Positions 1 through 11,865 of a stretch of DNA of 64,000 bases are shown piece by piece. Below the pieces are notes generated by a model that saw only the letters and a program-made list of their open reading frames with translations, did not search any database and was not told the DNA's origin. The DNA comes from Camillea tinctor (Eukaryota; Ascomycota; Sordariomycetes; Xylariales; Xylariaceae), in NCBI GenBank assembly GCA_022578605.1, contig MU394156.1:8046-72045 (forward strand), written 5' to 3'. Position 1 is the stretch's first letter, and each line of letters opens with the position of its first letter. The translations under genes were made by a program, and so were the position numbers.

Positions 1-38
1 CCGCCCGCCCCCGCCGCCCCCCCCCCCCCGCGCCGCCG

Positions 39-83
<45 letters not shown>
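1..83. repeat. Poly-C / C-rich low-complexity tract
   Basis: The first 83 bases are almost only C, with a few G interruptions in the first 40. There is no coding potential and no telomere-type hexamer. It lies at the window edge, so it may be a real homopolymer tract or an assembly-end artefact; sequence alone cannot decide. Confidence 0.8.
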
Positions 84-260
84 AGGAAGTAACATGAAGA
101 TATGTCTAACCTACCTAGGTCCTTTTTAATATAATGCGTAACGATACAGAACAGAGTAACGTAACTAGCCTTTCAGGGCACATATATTTTCAGTTCGGAT
201 TTTAAGCAGAGCTCATTTCTTTAGTCCTTGAACGTGTATTTCAAGAAGCCATAAAGTACG

Positions 261-400
261 TGTCACGAGGCAGCGGACTAGCACTTAGTGCTATCATGTA
301 GCTAGGTAGCATTCAGTAGCTTGCCTGGAGAGGAATCCTTTGCTTCTTCCTCTCCAGCTCATCAACGATATAAAATATACAATATACATACACCCTTACA
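261..400 (+). mobile_element. Solo LTR, family 1 (about 140 bp)
   Basis: The element begins TGTCACGAGG and ends CCCTTACA, giving LTR-type TGT...ACA ends. It is flanked by GTACG (256-260) and GTATG (401-405), a 5-bp target-site duplication with one transition. A second, diverged copy lies in inverse orientation at 45062-45205 and shares the block AGCTTGCCTGGAGAGGAATC, a later CTCTCCAGC, and an A/T-rich stretch containing AATATACA. No retrotransposon interior adjoins it, hence a solo LTR. Confidence 0.72.
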
Positions 401-405
401 GTATG

Positions 406-1274
406 TCACTTTCCATCTAATCCATCTTCGGATCTTCCTTTTTTCACTCGGTGTATGTGTAAAGCAATCCGTGGCAAATCTAGATCACCAGTTATCTAGG
501 CGGATAGGTATATAGCACATTAATTGGAGACCTTCTCATAGACTCAATTCTCTGATCAAGTCACAAAATTACTCAAGTTCATGCATATCACAAGAATTGC
601 TTAGAAAGTTACCATAGTAAAACATCGTCATTATAGAGTAGAGTAACTGAGTAGCGTCCTAGCTCCCCTTGTTCATCCCCCCTAGAAGCTTAGGTTTAAA
701 CCTAATGCTACCCCTTCTTGTCAGGCCTTACGATCTGCAAACCAGAACATCCAGAACCTGCCCTCTTCAACGGAAAAGAAAAGAAAGATTTCTCGCGGAC
801 AACAGAGTGTTGAGATAGGTTGTCGCATTTGGTTTGTCCCTGACTGGGGTTTTTTAATGATAGGAAACGAAAAGGCGAAAGAAATCCGAGGAAACTCCTG
901 CAAATACATCGCATGAGAAATCAAATAATACGGAACTGGAAAGAAAAAAAAAGGGAAATCAATGGATAGTCATGATCTACGAGCAGGAGTCTGCAACTAG
1001 TGTTGAAAGTTCGCACTGTCAACACATAGTTGAGGCTTCCAGGCCAGATCCAAGACCACCGAGCAGGTACAAATAGAAACGTAAAGAGCAAGCAACGAGG
1101 CATTTTTCATTTTGGGACCGTCCAGAGAACGAAAGCCTTCCAGGTGCAAATGTCAGAGCTGTTTTCGACGAGTTGCTCCAGGAAGTGAGAAAAGGTTCAT
1201 GTCTAGAACCCATGACAATTAACCAGATAGCTGAAACCGAGAGATGCATGTGCTTGAATCGTAATGTAATACCT
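406..1274. other. Gene-free stretch 3' of the Argonaute gene
   Basis: I see no gene here. Short reading frames lack family features. The part next to 1275 should hold the 3' UTR and polyadenylation region of the leftward-transcribed Argonaute gene. Confidence 0.5.
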
Positions 1275-4200
1275 TTAAACAAACCACATGGAAGTTTCCA
1301 AAAAGGTTTGTTGACCTTCGGGCGTATCCTGGTTCTTCATCGGTATCAATGGGACAGGCTCAATAGGGCGAGGCCCTGAGTAAATCTCTTCGTCATCCTT
1401 TCTGAACGGGAATCCGGCCTTAACAATGGGCAACTCCTTGGCACTTGACTCAATGTTCTCATGAGACCGGGCGCGTTGAGACGCCAGATGAGCGTAGTAA
1501 ACCGCGGGATGGAGAGATACCGGCGTAGTAGAACGACAGTACTGATAACAGTGTTGATAAAGCATCTCTTGGAGAACTCTCGGCGGCACACCCATTTCAT
1601 CATAAATGACTTGATAATGAACAGGACGAGCTGTTCCTTGAATCGCCACATGGGAGCACATGTAGAAGTCCCAGTGATGGGGGTGGGTAGCGACATGCTC
1701 CACGAGGGTGCCAGGGAGTGGATTGTCGAAGCGATCACCACTGGCCCTGTCTCCGTGATTCGGGAAGAAGCGGATATGATGACGCTTGGTTGCAATTATC
1801 ACCGTGAACTTTGGCTGGCCGGCGTTCTGCTCTCGGAAAATCCGACGAAGCTCTTTGACCTCGCGGTCAATTACATGGTGGAACTGACCTTCTGCAACCC
1901 CATCACGGAGCAGATAAACGTGCACGGGACTAACACCGTTCACCTGAATCCAGTGTTTGAGCATTGGAGTAAAGACTTTGTGTGTAGTCACAGCATCCAA
2001 TATCTCAACACGCCAGCCATTGACCTCGCAAGACGCGGCATACTTAGCGGCGTGTTTGTCCATAGATACCGTCATCGCAGCCATGGACGGAGCACTGCTG
2101 CCAGGTGAAGCGTGAGATACATCCAGGCCAATGATCATAGTAGGCCCATTGAAGAAGCGGCTTACATCGGGGTTGCGGCCATCGACTTTGGAGGTAATGC
2201 CACCGAGCTTGGCATTGACCTTCATAGACACATTGCTCATGTATTGTTCAGCGCGCTTCACAATGTGACCACCATTGAGCACCTGGGATGGGCAATTGAA
2301 CCGACAATCCATGTTCTTCTTGATCCGCTCGTACACAAGCTGGTTCATGGATTCCACTACGAAAATTAACATGTCAGGGTTCTTCGTCTTGAAATGCTCA
2401 CACGTCTTTTGAAATGCTACATTGCAGATCTCTCCATAGCTTCCGACGTCGTGGAAAATTTCCAAGACGTGGGCTGGGTTCACCACCCTACCACCGTGAT
2501 TTCGATAGTTAATAGAGAACCGATGAGCAAAAAGTTCAAGGTCATTGAACTGGCAGGAATTCCCGCATTTGATGAATGCCCAAGCCGACAAGGTTTTCTT
2601 GTTGGGTTCGAGGAATTTCTTGCCTTGAAGATTCCATCGACCGGAGGTACCAGGATTGTGCTTCTGGTTCCCAAACACGATCGTAGGGCTATCTAGAAGT
2701 TGGGCCGGGGTATCTGCCATTTGATCCGCAATCTTTATACCAAAGGCTTTGAGATACGGATCTCCTTTCCAGTTGAATTCATTGATGCCTTTCTCGATAT
2801 AGCCCTTGCGCTGTTGAGGGCGTGAGACGGCGAACTTCAACATGTTCTGAGTCTGGGAGGGATCCAGTCTGAACGGATAACGTTGGAATTCTGCTACGTT
2901 GCAGACCTCCATCGGGAAGAAATCACCTCGAGTGGACTCCAAGATAGGTAAATCAGGCCAGCGGAGCCGGATTTGGTATGCTTCAAAGTAATGGTCCCAG
3001 ACGCTCAACTCCTTGCTAGAACCATCTTTGAACTTCTTGGTGAACTTTACGTTCTTAGAAGTGGCGCCCCTAGACCCGAAATGAGGGTGCCAGAGTATAC
3101 GCTTAATCTTGTAGGTTGCCGGCTGGACCATCTTCCCACGGTGGTTGACATGGAATCTTAGAGATAAGAAGCGGCGGAGTAAAGCAAAAGCGTCTGACTG
3201 AAGGTAACACTCTTTGCCGGCTTTATCCTTTTTGATTATAGGCATTAACTCGCCTATCATGTTGTTCATGCGCCAATCTCGCCATTCCTTCTTGTGACAC
3301 TGCATCATTCGTAGAGCAATCTCTGGTAGATTATGTACACACCAAAAAGCGGTATGTGCTACATCTACGTTGATAGACAAACCGCTTCCACGACGATGAA
3401 TGGAGTCGCTAAGTCGAATGGCGGAATAAAACCCACGATGAGCTTCGCAATAGGTCGCGAGGGGGACATTAGTGAAATCCTTCGGATAGAAATTGCGTCT
3501 GATGAGAATCAGGTTCTCAGAAGGCCATTGACGGAGGCAATGATCTAGGAAGTCTGTTGAAGTTAGTAAAAGCAAAACTGACTAACTTGCACAAGTCGAC
3601 TCACTCATGCATTCTAGGACATGAGTGTCCCACGGAATTTTGCCCATTAGATATTCTCTGAGATAGGCTAAACGGACGATCGCGGTCTGTTTGAGTTGGC
3701 AAGAAAATGCTCTACTCTTGCCAACTGGAGTTTTGCCCTTCAGCGCATCAAGGTCGACACTGAAACGAGCCTCATTTCGCTCAATCGGCTTAGAAGACCT
3801 AAGCTCACTATTAGTCTAGAGATAGAAACGATCATTCGTGATGTATCCTTACCAGGCGAGTTTGTTGCCATCGTAGAGCCACTTCCCGCCATGGGTGCCG
3901 AGATAATCCTGGACGGGTCGAGACGCCCAACACTTCTGCACCAGAGCTCGGGAATCGTTCTTATTCCCTTGCACATTAAACTGGACATAATCAGCAAGAA
4001 GAGAAAAAAGAGGGATATATGGTATACATACGTCATACTGGTAGATATCCTGTCCTGTCCACTCCAGGATAGGGAAGACATTGAGCTTGACTTGGATAGG
4101 CTTGCCAAACCTAGGACATTCAGGGCGCTTCGTGAAGGGAGTACCACCCTTTTCTAGCTGTAGGATTGTAAGTTACAACACATATCTCGTCAGATAGATA

Positions 4201-4607
4201 TATAATAGAATTGTTGTGGTGTGGATTTACGAGCTTCTGGAGTTACTTACATCTATGAATGCGTCTGCTGGCAAGTCGACGCGCTTACTAAGGAGCTCAA
4301 TAGGAGATGGTTTAGGACGATCTTCTTTACCAGGGTCATATCCAAGGGGATTAGCGAAACCACCCTTCTGAGAAGAACCGGATCCCCGAGTAGATTGTTT
4401 AGAAGGGGATTGGCCCGTCTGAGAACCCGCTCGAGAACGGGTCGATGGCCCAGGAGTAGAGCCACCTTGGGAGCGGTGCGAACCATGAGAGCCGACAGAA
4501 GAAGTTGAGGGGCGGCGTGATCTAGGAGGACGGTCCGAAGCACCATCGTAAGTGGCATGTTGGCCGGCTCCAGAGCCACCGGCACCAGTACCAGCAGTTC
4601 CAGACAT
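1275..4607 (-). CDS. Argonaute protein (N, PAZ, MID and PIWI domains)
   Basis: This gene encodes a guide-RNA-binding Argonaute of the fungal RNA-silencing pathway, predicted at 1027 aa. The exons I join are 4251-4607, 4032-4157, 3853-3980, 3605-3798 and 1275-3553, all on the minus strand and in frame. The first about 115 residues are Gly/Ser/Arg-rich and disordered. The N domain follows, then PAZ (roughly 350-480), MID and PIWI. The PIWI catalytic tetrad is complete: Asp746 in GLDVSHASPG, Glu785 in RVEIL, Asp819 in LLRDGVAEGQF and His914 in QGTARPVHYQV. The end MWFV is the hydrophobic tail usual for the family. The usual length of fungal Argonautes is about 900-1050 aa. I cannot tell whether it belongs to the quelling (QDE-2) or meiotic (SMS-2) class. 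The long antisense reading frames inside it are shadows. Confidence 0.95.
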
Positions 4608-6440
4608 ATTGGAGGATCTGTACCGTTAAGTATTGTCAATAGGTTGAATTTTATGTTGACAGGAGTAAATTGAATGAGGTAAGCAACAGGGATGGGAGGA
4701 TATGCATAGAGTCCTCGTTATATTAGTATAAATAGAAACGGAAACCTTTGATGATATTACGGTGCATAGTTGCGGTTCGTCCGAGTTAAGACATTGGGGA
4801 GGAAAAAAGGAAACATACCAGAGTCCAAGTAGCTTGACCGGAGCTGACTGGTTATTTCACGCCAATTGCTCAGGGAGTATCGATGGGTAGTGCGGTTGTG
4901 TAGTTGTGCGGTTGCAGGTGCTGTGTTGTATTGTGTTATAAGTTACCTGAGTTGCGTTGTGTCAAGACACAAGCTGATTGGCTCCCAGCGGCTGTCTGCA
5001 ACGAATAGGAAAAAGTGGAACAACGTTACACTGTGGAATCAATTGTCAACTGTTTGTTTGTTTATTGTCAATTGACGACGATGGGTAATCGACATGGGCG
5101 GAAACAAGTTGTGTAGAAGAAAGGGCCCAGAGGAGTGGGAGTAGTCGAAATGACCGGAAAGAAGTGACCAGGAAATAGGTGGGGGAATACAGTAACATAG
5201 GTAGGTTGGGTACTTACATTGTTGCCAAGGTGGTCAATCTGCCAGGTGCTAGATGGGTGATGGATGGATGGAGGCAGGTAAGAGGTCACCTACTCGCTCT
5301 CAGGACCGGAGAATATCACCTAGTGGCCAGTACAACTAAATGGGTGAGTTGATAGTTAGTATGGCGAGAAACAAAACCAAGTGAAGAGAGAACTGGGAGC
5401 TGGGCTGGGTTCCTATGTAATGGAGGATGGATGAAGTGGAAGTGGGGGAAGAGAAGGAAAGTAATATGGGAGAAAGGGTAAACGAGGCAGGTGAGATGTG
5501 ATTAACAGGCAATTCAAGTACCTAGATACTAAAATTATGGGTTACGTTGGGTTGGGTTGTAATGTTGGACTGGAGAGGAGAAGAATGAAGAAGTAGATGG
5601 ATGATAGTACTAAGTACGTGCAGAGGTGCGAAGTACTGATAGGGAGAGCATAAAGTTGAAAACGAGGAAAGAAGAAAGAAGAATTACTCAGTGCGAAGCA
5701 AATGATGTTTGTATGCATATGATGGAGGGACACAGCATGTAAAAAAGGTAAAGTGAGAAGGTGCTGAGGGGGGGAAGACCTAAGGGGGAAGGGACAGGGA
5801 AGAAGGTGTGTAAGTAAATAAAAGGGAACAAGTACCTCCCCAATGTACTTCTGCTCTGGTGTTGCGGCGGAAACGGGAAAACGAGTAGACAAATGTATCT
5901 TAGGTAGGTATCTACTCACCTGTTTGTTGTTGTGTATTGCGTAGTGTAGACCTTGTGCAGAAGATTTCTGAACCTGATTAGTTGCCAAACTGGTTAGGTA
6001 TGAATGCACCAGGAAAGTTTTGTGTGACAGGATGATGAAAAAAAAGAAAGAGAGAGAGACAGTAAGATGATGGAGGGTGGCTTAGTTATTGGAATTGGGA
6101 GGGGGAAGGTGTTAGGGAGGTGGGAAATAGCAGCCTTCGCTGGATGGATGCTACCTATTATGTATGTGAGGTAGGAAACGGAGTAGACGTATACGTTGCA
6201 ATGTTTGCAATCAATACATTCCCATATGAATATATGATTGTCAATGAAAATGGTACGGGGATGAAGGTAGAAGAAGGGTCAAGACATATGTGTATGTGCA
6301 TGCAGGTGCAGCAGGAAGGTACGCAGCAGTGGGTAGAAGTAAGTAGTAGGTACCTACTATTGTAGGTAGCGTAATTGAAAGTGTAGGTATCGATTTGGAT
6401 TAGGTGAGTGATGTAATTTGATGAAATGATGAAGGGAAGA

Positions 6441-6482
6441 AGAGAGAGAGAGAGAGAGAGAGTGTGTGTGTGTGTGTGTGTG
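6441..6482. repeat. Compound dinucleotide microsatellite (AG)n(TG)n
   Basis: About eleven AG units run straight into about ten TG units. It lies in a non-coding spacer. Confidence 0.9.
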
Positions 6483-6812
6483 GCATTTACCTTTTTCTTT
6501 CTTTCCTGACTACCCGTGAGTCAGTATTAGTTTGGGGTATAGATCAGTGGAAGTTATTTGTTGATGAGGGAAAATGTGCTTGGAGGTGAAGTCAAGAAAT
6601 TGATGGTTGATCTTAAGAGAATGTTGGTGTAAGTAGGTAGGTAGGTGGGTTGTTATGTAGTAGAAGTGGTAGTGGTAGTGGGAGAAAGGTCTGGTAAAAA
6701 CAATTAGATGTTTGCATGAACCTAGGGTGACAAGAGCTCTATTGTTTAATATTGTTTAAGGACAAATGACCAATTAGATAAGAAGTACCTAAGTAGCAGG
6801 CATGCAGGTAGG

Positions 6813-6908
6813 GAAGGAAGGAGAGAGGAAGGAAGGAGAGAGGAAGGAAGGAGAGAGGAAGGAAGGAGAGAGGAAGGAAGGAGAGAGGAAGGAAGGAAAG
6901 AAGGAAGG
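6813..6908. repeat. 15-bp tandem repeat (GAAGGAAGGAGAGAG)
   Basis: About five near-perfect copies of a 15-bp purine-only unit are followed by a shorter GGAA-rich tail. It is non-coding and strongly strand-asymmetric (all purine on the plus strand). Confidence 0.88.
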
Positions 6909-7680
6909 TGCATGTAGAGGAGGCAATAGATGAAGATGTTTAAGGTTTGTACTTAGGTACCTGCAATGCATCACCAGTGAAGATGATATCATGTCCTATG
7001 TACCTGGTATCTAAGCATCTATATACTAGTACCTATGTACTGTGAGCACACAGACAAGGCAGTGAAGTGCTCACATATAGCAGGTAGTATGTAAGTAGTA
7101 TACATAGATATGTCTTAGGTACTTATTTGACATTGGCTTCAACCCTAGGAGAGAAGATAAAACCCCTTTTAGCAGCGGGTAATGGGCATATGGCAAATTC
7201 TCTCGGATTGAATTCAACCTTTAACGGTATATCAAATACCTACCCTGAACTAAGTATATGTGAGCATACCTGCCTAAACACTTAACCTCTCCTACTAGGT
7301 ATGAAGTAAGAAAGACCTGTATCATAGTTCATACCACATCCACATCCTAGTGGAACCTGGTTGCAAAAAAAAAATATATTATCCCATACTGCCTTTTGTT
7401 CAAAGTTGTACTTCGCAGGCCTTATTTAGTATGGACCATGCAAAGTCATGATGATAAGGGATTTTATATATTGGTCCGATTTATAGCTAAATATATGGAC
7501 CTATTTTATTTCCGTCAAGTTCTTGCAGCGTAAGCTAGCCGTTCCCCTAGCTGATTGAAACCGAAAGTCAAACAGGGAAGGGAAGGGGGAAGGAAAAAAA
7601 AGAAACATCAACTCTTATAGATCTAATACTGCTATATTTCTAAATTTGGCAAGGCAACTACTAAGTTAATAAATATCAAT

Positions 7681-7732
7681 TTCTTTCTTTCTTTCTTTCT
7701 TTTTTTTTTTTTTTAAAAAAAAGGGGGGGGGG
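7681..7732. repeat. (TTTC)n / poly-T / poly-A / poly-G block
   Basis: A TTTC run is followed by about 15 T, then A8 and G10 in direct succession. It is low complexity and likely variable in length. Confidence 0.88.
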
Positions 7733-8278
7733 AGTGGGGAAGGTGGGCAGAGAAGTGCAGAGCAGGTAGGAGATACCTACTCAACTCATATACTAAGGCA
7801 CCCAAGGTAGGATAGTATAATTACCATACAACGATGGCCAATATTGAAGCACCTAGGTAATCTACCTACTAGATAGGTTAGGCTCTTATCATCTACCAGG
7901 TAACCAGCATCGCCATCACAGCTACAACAGCTACAAGGCATACTTCAACATAGACAAGTAGACGATCGAAAAATCGGGCGTGTTTTCTTTCTTTGCCTTT
8001 TCCCTCTTCAGACGTACTATTTACATGGTAACACATTACATTAAAGCCAATCCCCAGGGTTCAATTCGTCCAGGGGGTCAAGAAAAGAACGCCGGAACCC
8101 ATGCAAAGAATTGATTTCATCGTCCAAGTCATGAGAGGAAAAAACCTAGCGAGTTACCTGTCACTCAAACTCTTCTTTGTCAGTCCTCATATGCCCCCTC
8201 TCCCCTCCCCTTTTCTGCCTCTAGTTCCCCCCTTTTATGGATCTACTTAGAAGAGCCCCCGACGTAGAGGGCAAAAAA

Positions 8279-11200
8279 CTAGTAGTATCCACTATATGGT
8301 GGGGCTTGTCCGGTGGGTGGTAGCCCGTACTGACTAGATGCCGACGCATACGCATTTTGCCAAGCGGCAAATCCACCATCAGGCGCAGGCGCAGTCGCAG
8401 GCGCATGTGCTATGGGGTTAAACTGGCTTGGGCCAGGGCCTTGATACACTGCTGGAGGAGGCTCATAGGATCCGCTGGACCCTGGCCGGAGAGGCGAGTT
8501 GCGGTAAGGTGCTGAGCTCGGCGGCGGACCACGACTGGTACCACCATAGGGGCTAATAGGCCTGCCGGACACACCCGGCGAGTCTCGTCCAGAGAACGAA
8601 TAGGGCGGGTATTCGGATGACGAGGCTTGTCGGTTATGTACGCGAGACATAGACTCGCTACGGTTTTTCCATTCGGCAAAGTCCGGTACTGTAGTATCTC
8701 GGAGTAGCTGTACTATGCCATTAGGGCTAAATCGATGGGCATTGAAGGCTTCAGCAGGGGGCATCAACCCCAGTAGGAATGTGATGTCCCTTGCTATAGG
8801 AGCAGGCGTAATTGCCTGCGTAGATGTACCCTGGCCGTGCTGTGCTCGTCGCTGTTGGTCGAGACGCCTGCCGGCCGCACCCTTGAGTGGTGAATTACCG
8901 CGTGCTAATTTACGCGGTGGGTTATAATCGTCCTGGTCATCCGCCTGGAACGGGCGCTTAGGAGAGTTCGTATTTAGGGGCAAGAACTGAGGTCGAGGGC
9001 TGCGTTCTACCTGTGGTACCGGCTGAGGACTGCTACGAACTGAGGGAGATGGGCGCTCGACGGATTGCATCACATTCTTGGGGCGCATCTGCTGCGCTGG
9101 TGAGATAATGACGCGAGCGGTGACTGGATTGAACCTTTCCGTAGAGAAGCGGGCTGAAAAATGGGCCACGTTAGATTCTTCAGGGAACAGTTCGGTCATC
9201 TGCTTCTCTAGGTCCTTCACTTGAGCTAATTCGCCAAACCTTGCCTCGTAGCCGTGAAAATAGGCGAAGAGAGGCTTCAGTTTGGGAAGTAGCTCTTGTT
9301 TCTCTTTAAATCGCTTGACGGTTTGGGAGAAAACCACTCTGGCATCTTGGGGCGTGTTAGCAAAAGTCAAGGAAGGGAGTGACAAATCCTTACTAGTAAA
9401 GTCGCGTCTAGCATGCAGGTGCTTGAGATATTCGACAATGAAATGCTCTTGCTCGGGGAAAAGCCTCGACCCGCGCTCGAAAATCTTGGTCGCGACGGGA
9501 TCCTGGTATATATCCCACTCTATGTGGGCGATGGCGAGGTAGACATCGCTGGTGAGGCGACCCTTTTGACGTGCCTCAGTGAAGATCCCTCGCACGCCAA
9601 CGGGAGGCGAGCCTTTACCCTGGCCCTGGAGACGACGGTAAGCGCGAGCAAGGGCAATCCAAAGATACGAGATTTGCTGCGACAGCATTTGGATCTGTAC
9701 AGCAAACCCATCTTGGACAGCCTTGACTCTGTCCTTTTTGGTGCTCTCTGGCGAAGGATTTTCCTTGATCTCGCCTTCATCATCTTCGTCGTCAACATCG
9801 GCGCCTCCGTTGAGGGAGATGTCGGAGGTGACCTCTTCCTCAATTTTTGCGATGGCTGCAGCCTCACGATCCTTCAGCTTCTTGATCATGTCGTAGAGGG
9901 TTTCCAGGACCTTGTCATAAGGGGCTCTGACAGCCTGGGCCAGAGCAGCCTTGGCTTCATCATCCTCACCAGCACGCTGAGTGAGCTCGATACGGTCGGC
10001 GTGCTTAAGTGCCAGAAGAGAACTCTCTGGGTTAGCAGCAATGCCATCGAGAAGGAACTGAAGGCCAGTGTTTTGCCCATCCTTGCTGAATATGTTGTTC
10101 TCGAAACACCATTCTGCGGCATCCACCCACATCTCTGGCCAAAAGCGAAGTGCCATGAGCGCCTGCTTGTAAACGTGGAGGACCCTCTGGCGGTACGTCT
10201 CCGGGTCTTCGGCCTTCAGAACGAGTGGGTCTTCCTTCTCCCAAGAAATCCAAGCCTTCCATAGGCCGACCTGTTCTAAGAATTCCTGGTCACCATCAAA
10301 GCCGGGGGCGGGTGGTAGACGGGGTAGATTGGTTCTCTGGAGCCCACGGGTGATGTTGTCGAGGTGGGTGTTGGCGCTGCGAGCGGTCATGTAGGCCGGA
10401 GATCGCTCTTGAAGAAACTTTCGACCCTGCTACCTGTTAGCCAATTCTCCAGGAACTATCACATTCTAATGCGGGATACGGACCGTCATCTTGTTTAGGC
10501 CCAATTCAAACAGGTCGTACTCCTTCCACAGACTATTCAAGTTTCCCATCGGGATACAAATGGCGCGTTGATAAGCTTTGCGGAGCAGGTCCATCTTCTG
10601 CTGGTCCTGCCAGCTACTTCCCCCAACCTGACCTGGGCCATTCTTGACAAAGTTTATATAGTCTTGCCATATCGAGCCTGCATCTCGATCCTGGCCGATG
10701 TTGTCGAGGACAAACTCGTAGGACTGGCTAACCGTCTGTCTAGCTTGGCCAGTAGGGTCGTTGAGGTCGTTTCTTCGACGAATATAGTTGAGGTAGGCCG
10801 TCCACAGTTGGACGTTGGGGACCGAAAGCAGTGTGCGACCAAAGATGCTCTCCGCTTGGGCAAAGTTGTCTAGGCTCAGCTCCATGTCAAGGTACGCGAC
10901 CCAGATATCGGCCTAGAGTTCATTCAGCGCGGGTTCCAATAGACCGGGGACGGGAGGGGAAATCAGCGGAAAGGGAAGCTTACGGTTTGCGGAAATATCT
11001 TGAGAAAGCGCTCGTATGCGGCTCGAGAATCATCAATCTTGTGGCGACGTTTCTGTTCGTCAATCAAGGCTAGCCAAGCATCAATGTCTCCCCGAGGGTC
11101 TTCTTTCACACGATCCTCAAGTATACCGACAATGTCAGTGGGGAGTCTCGACTTAGCAGAAGCAGCACTAGCGCTCGCAAGACCACCATGAAGAGAGGCA

Positions 11201-11865
11201 GGGATGGGAACAGTGCTCGCTTGAGCAGGAGCATGACCATAGGTACCGGTAGTAGATAACTCCTGTGGCGTAGTGGACTGCTGCAAGGGGGAATGTGTGA
11301 GGGGACGAGGCTGAGCCTCGGCGGGCGCTGGCATTAGGGTACTCGAAGTCGCATCTGCATTGGGATTCGTAGTGGGTAGTGGGATGGGGATAGGAGCATC
11401 ATCTTCGTCTTCGTCATCGGAGGAACCGACAAGGAAACCTCCCGCGGTCTTGGGCTTCTTAGATGGACGAGAAGATGAGGCAACAGAAGCGCTGCGCTCT
11501 ACAATAGGCGGCAGGACAGAGGTAGTAAGAGTAACAGACTCGGGGTCATACTCTCCAGAGTCTTCATCAATGGATGCTGAATCACCAGAAGAATTAAGGA
11601 CTGGGTCAATGGAGACGGAGGGTTCTTCAACTTGTTGGTCGCTATGCTCAGTATTAGAACCATGATTGTCAGCAGCATCAGCATCAGCATCAGCATCAGC
11701 GGCAGTAGCAGCATCAACATCAACATCAGCAGCAGCAGCAGCAGCAGTAACAGTAGCAGAAACAGCACCAGCACCAGACCATCCTTCTTCTTCTTCACCC
11801 CACGCAGTGCTGTTGTTATTCTGCTGGGCCATCGTATCTTCCGGGCTTTCGGATGCCATGACCAT
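8279..11865 (-). CDS. rna14: mRNA 3'-end processing protein Rna14 (CstF-77 homologue)
   Basis: This is a subunit of cleavage factor IA, which acts in the nucleus in pre-mRNA cleavage and polyadenylation and pairs with Rna15. The exons are 10984-11865, 10484-10912 and 8279-10426 (minus), giving about 1152 aa. The N-terminal 200 residues are acidic and low complexity, with Ala/Asp repeats. HAT-repeat (Suf-type) helices begin near IFPQTAEIWVAYLDMELS at the exon 1-2 join and run to about residue 800. The C-terminal part holds the conserved Rna15-binding segment, recognisable by ITFLLGLMPPAEAF, followed by a Pro/Ser/Gly-rich tail. The intron 2 donor is GTCCGT, an unusual but in-frame choice. A second Met three residues downstream (MASESPED) could be the real start. 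Confidence 0.92.

Larger units (their letters stand above)
4608..8278. other. 3.7-kb gene-free spacer between Argonaute and rna14
   Basis: It holds the Argonaute 5' region and the rna14 3' region. I see no convincing gene, only G-rich/A-rich short frames, several simple repeats (listed separately), and scattered CCTAGGTA-type motifs such as at 7850. It could hold long untranslated leaders or non-coding transcripts. Confidence 0.5.

Noticed and set aside
1..83. Telomere
   Set aside because: The tract is C-only with a few G and lacks CCCTAA repeats.
1461..2108. 215-codon plus-strand frame
   Set aside because: Antisense to the Argonaute MID/PIWI exon.
9413..10264. 283-codon plus-strand frame
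   Set aside because: It lies antisense to the HAT-repeat part of rna14, is a shadow of its codon use, and has no family features.
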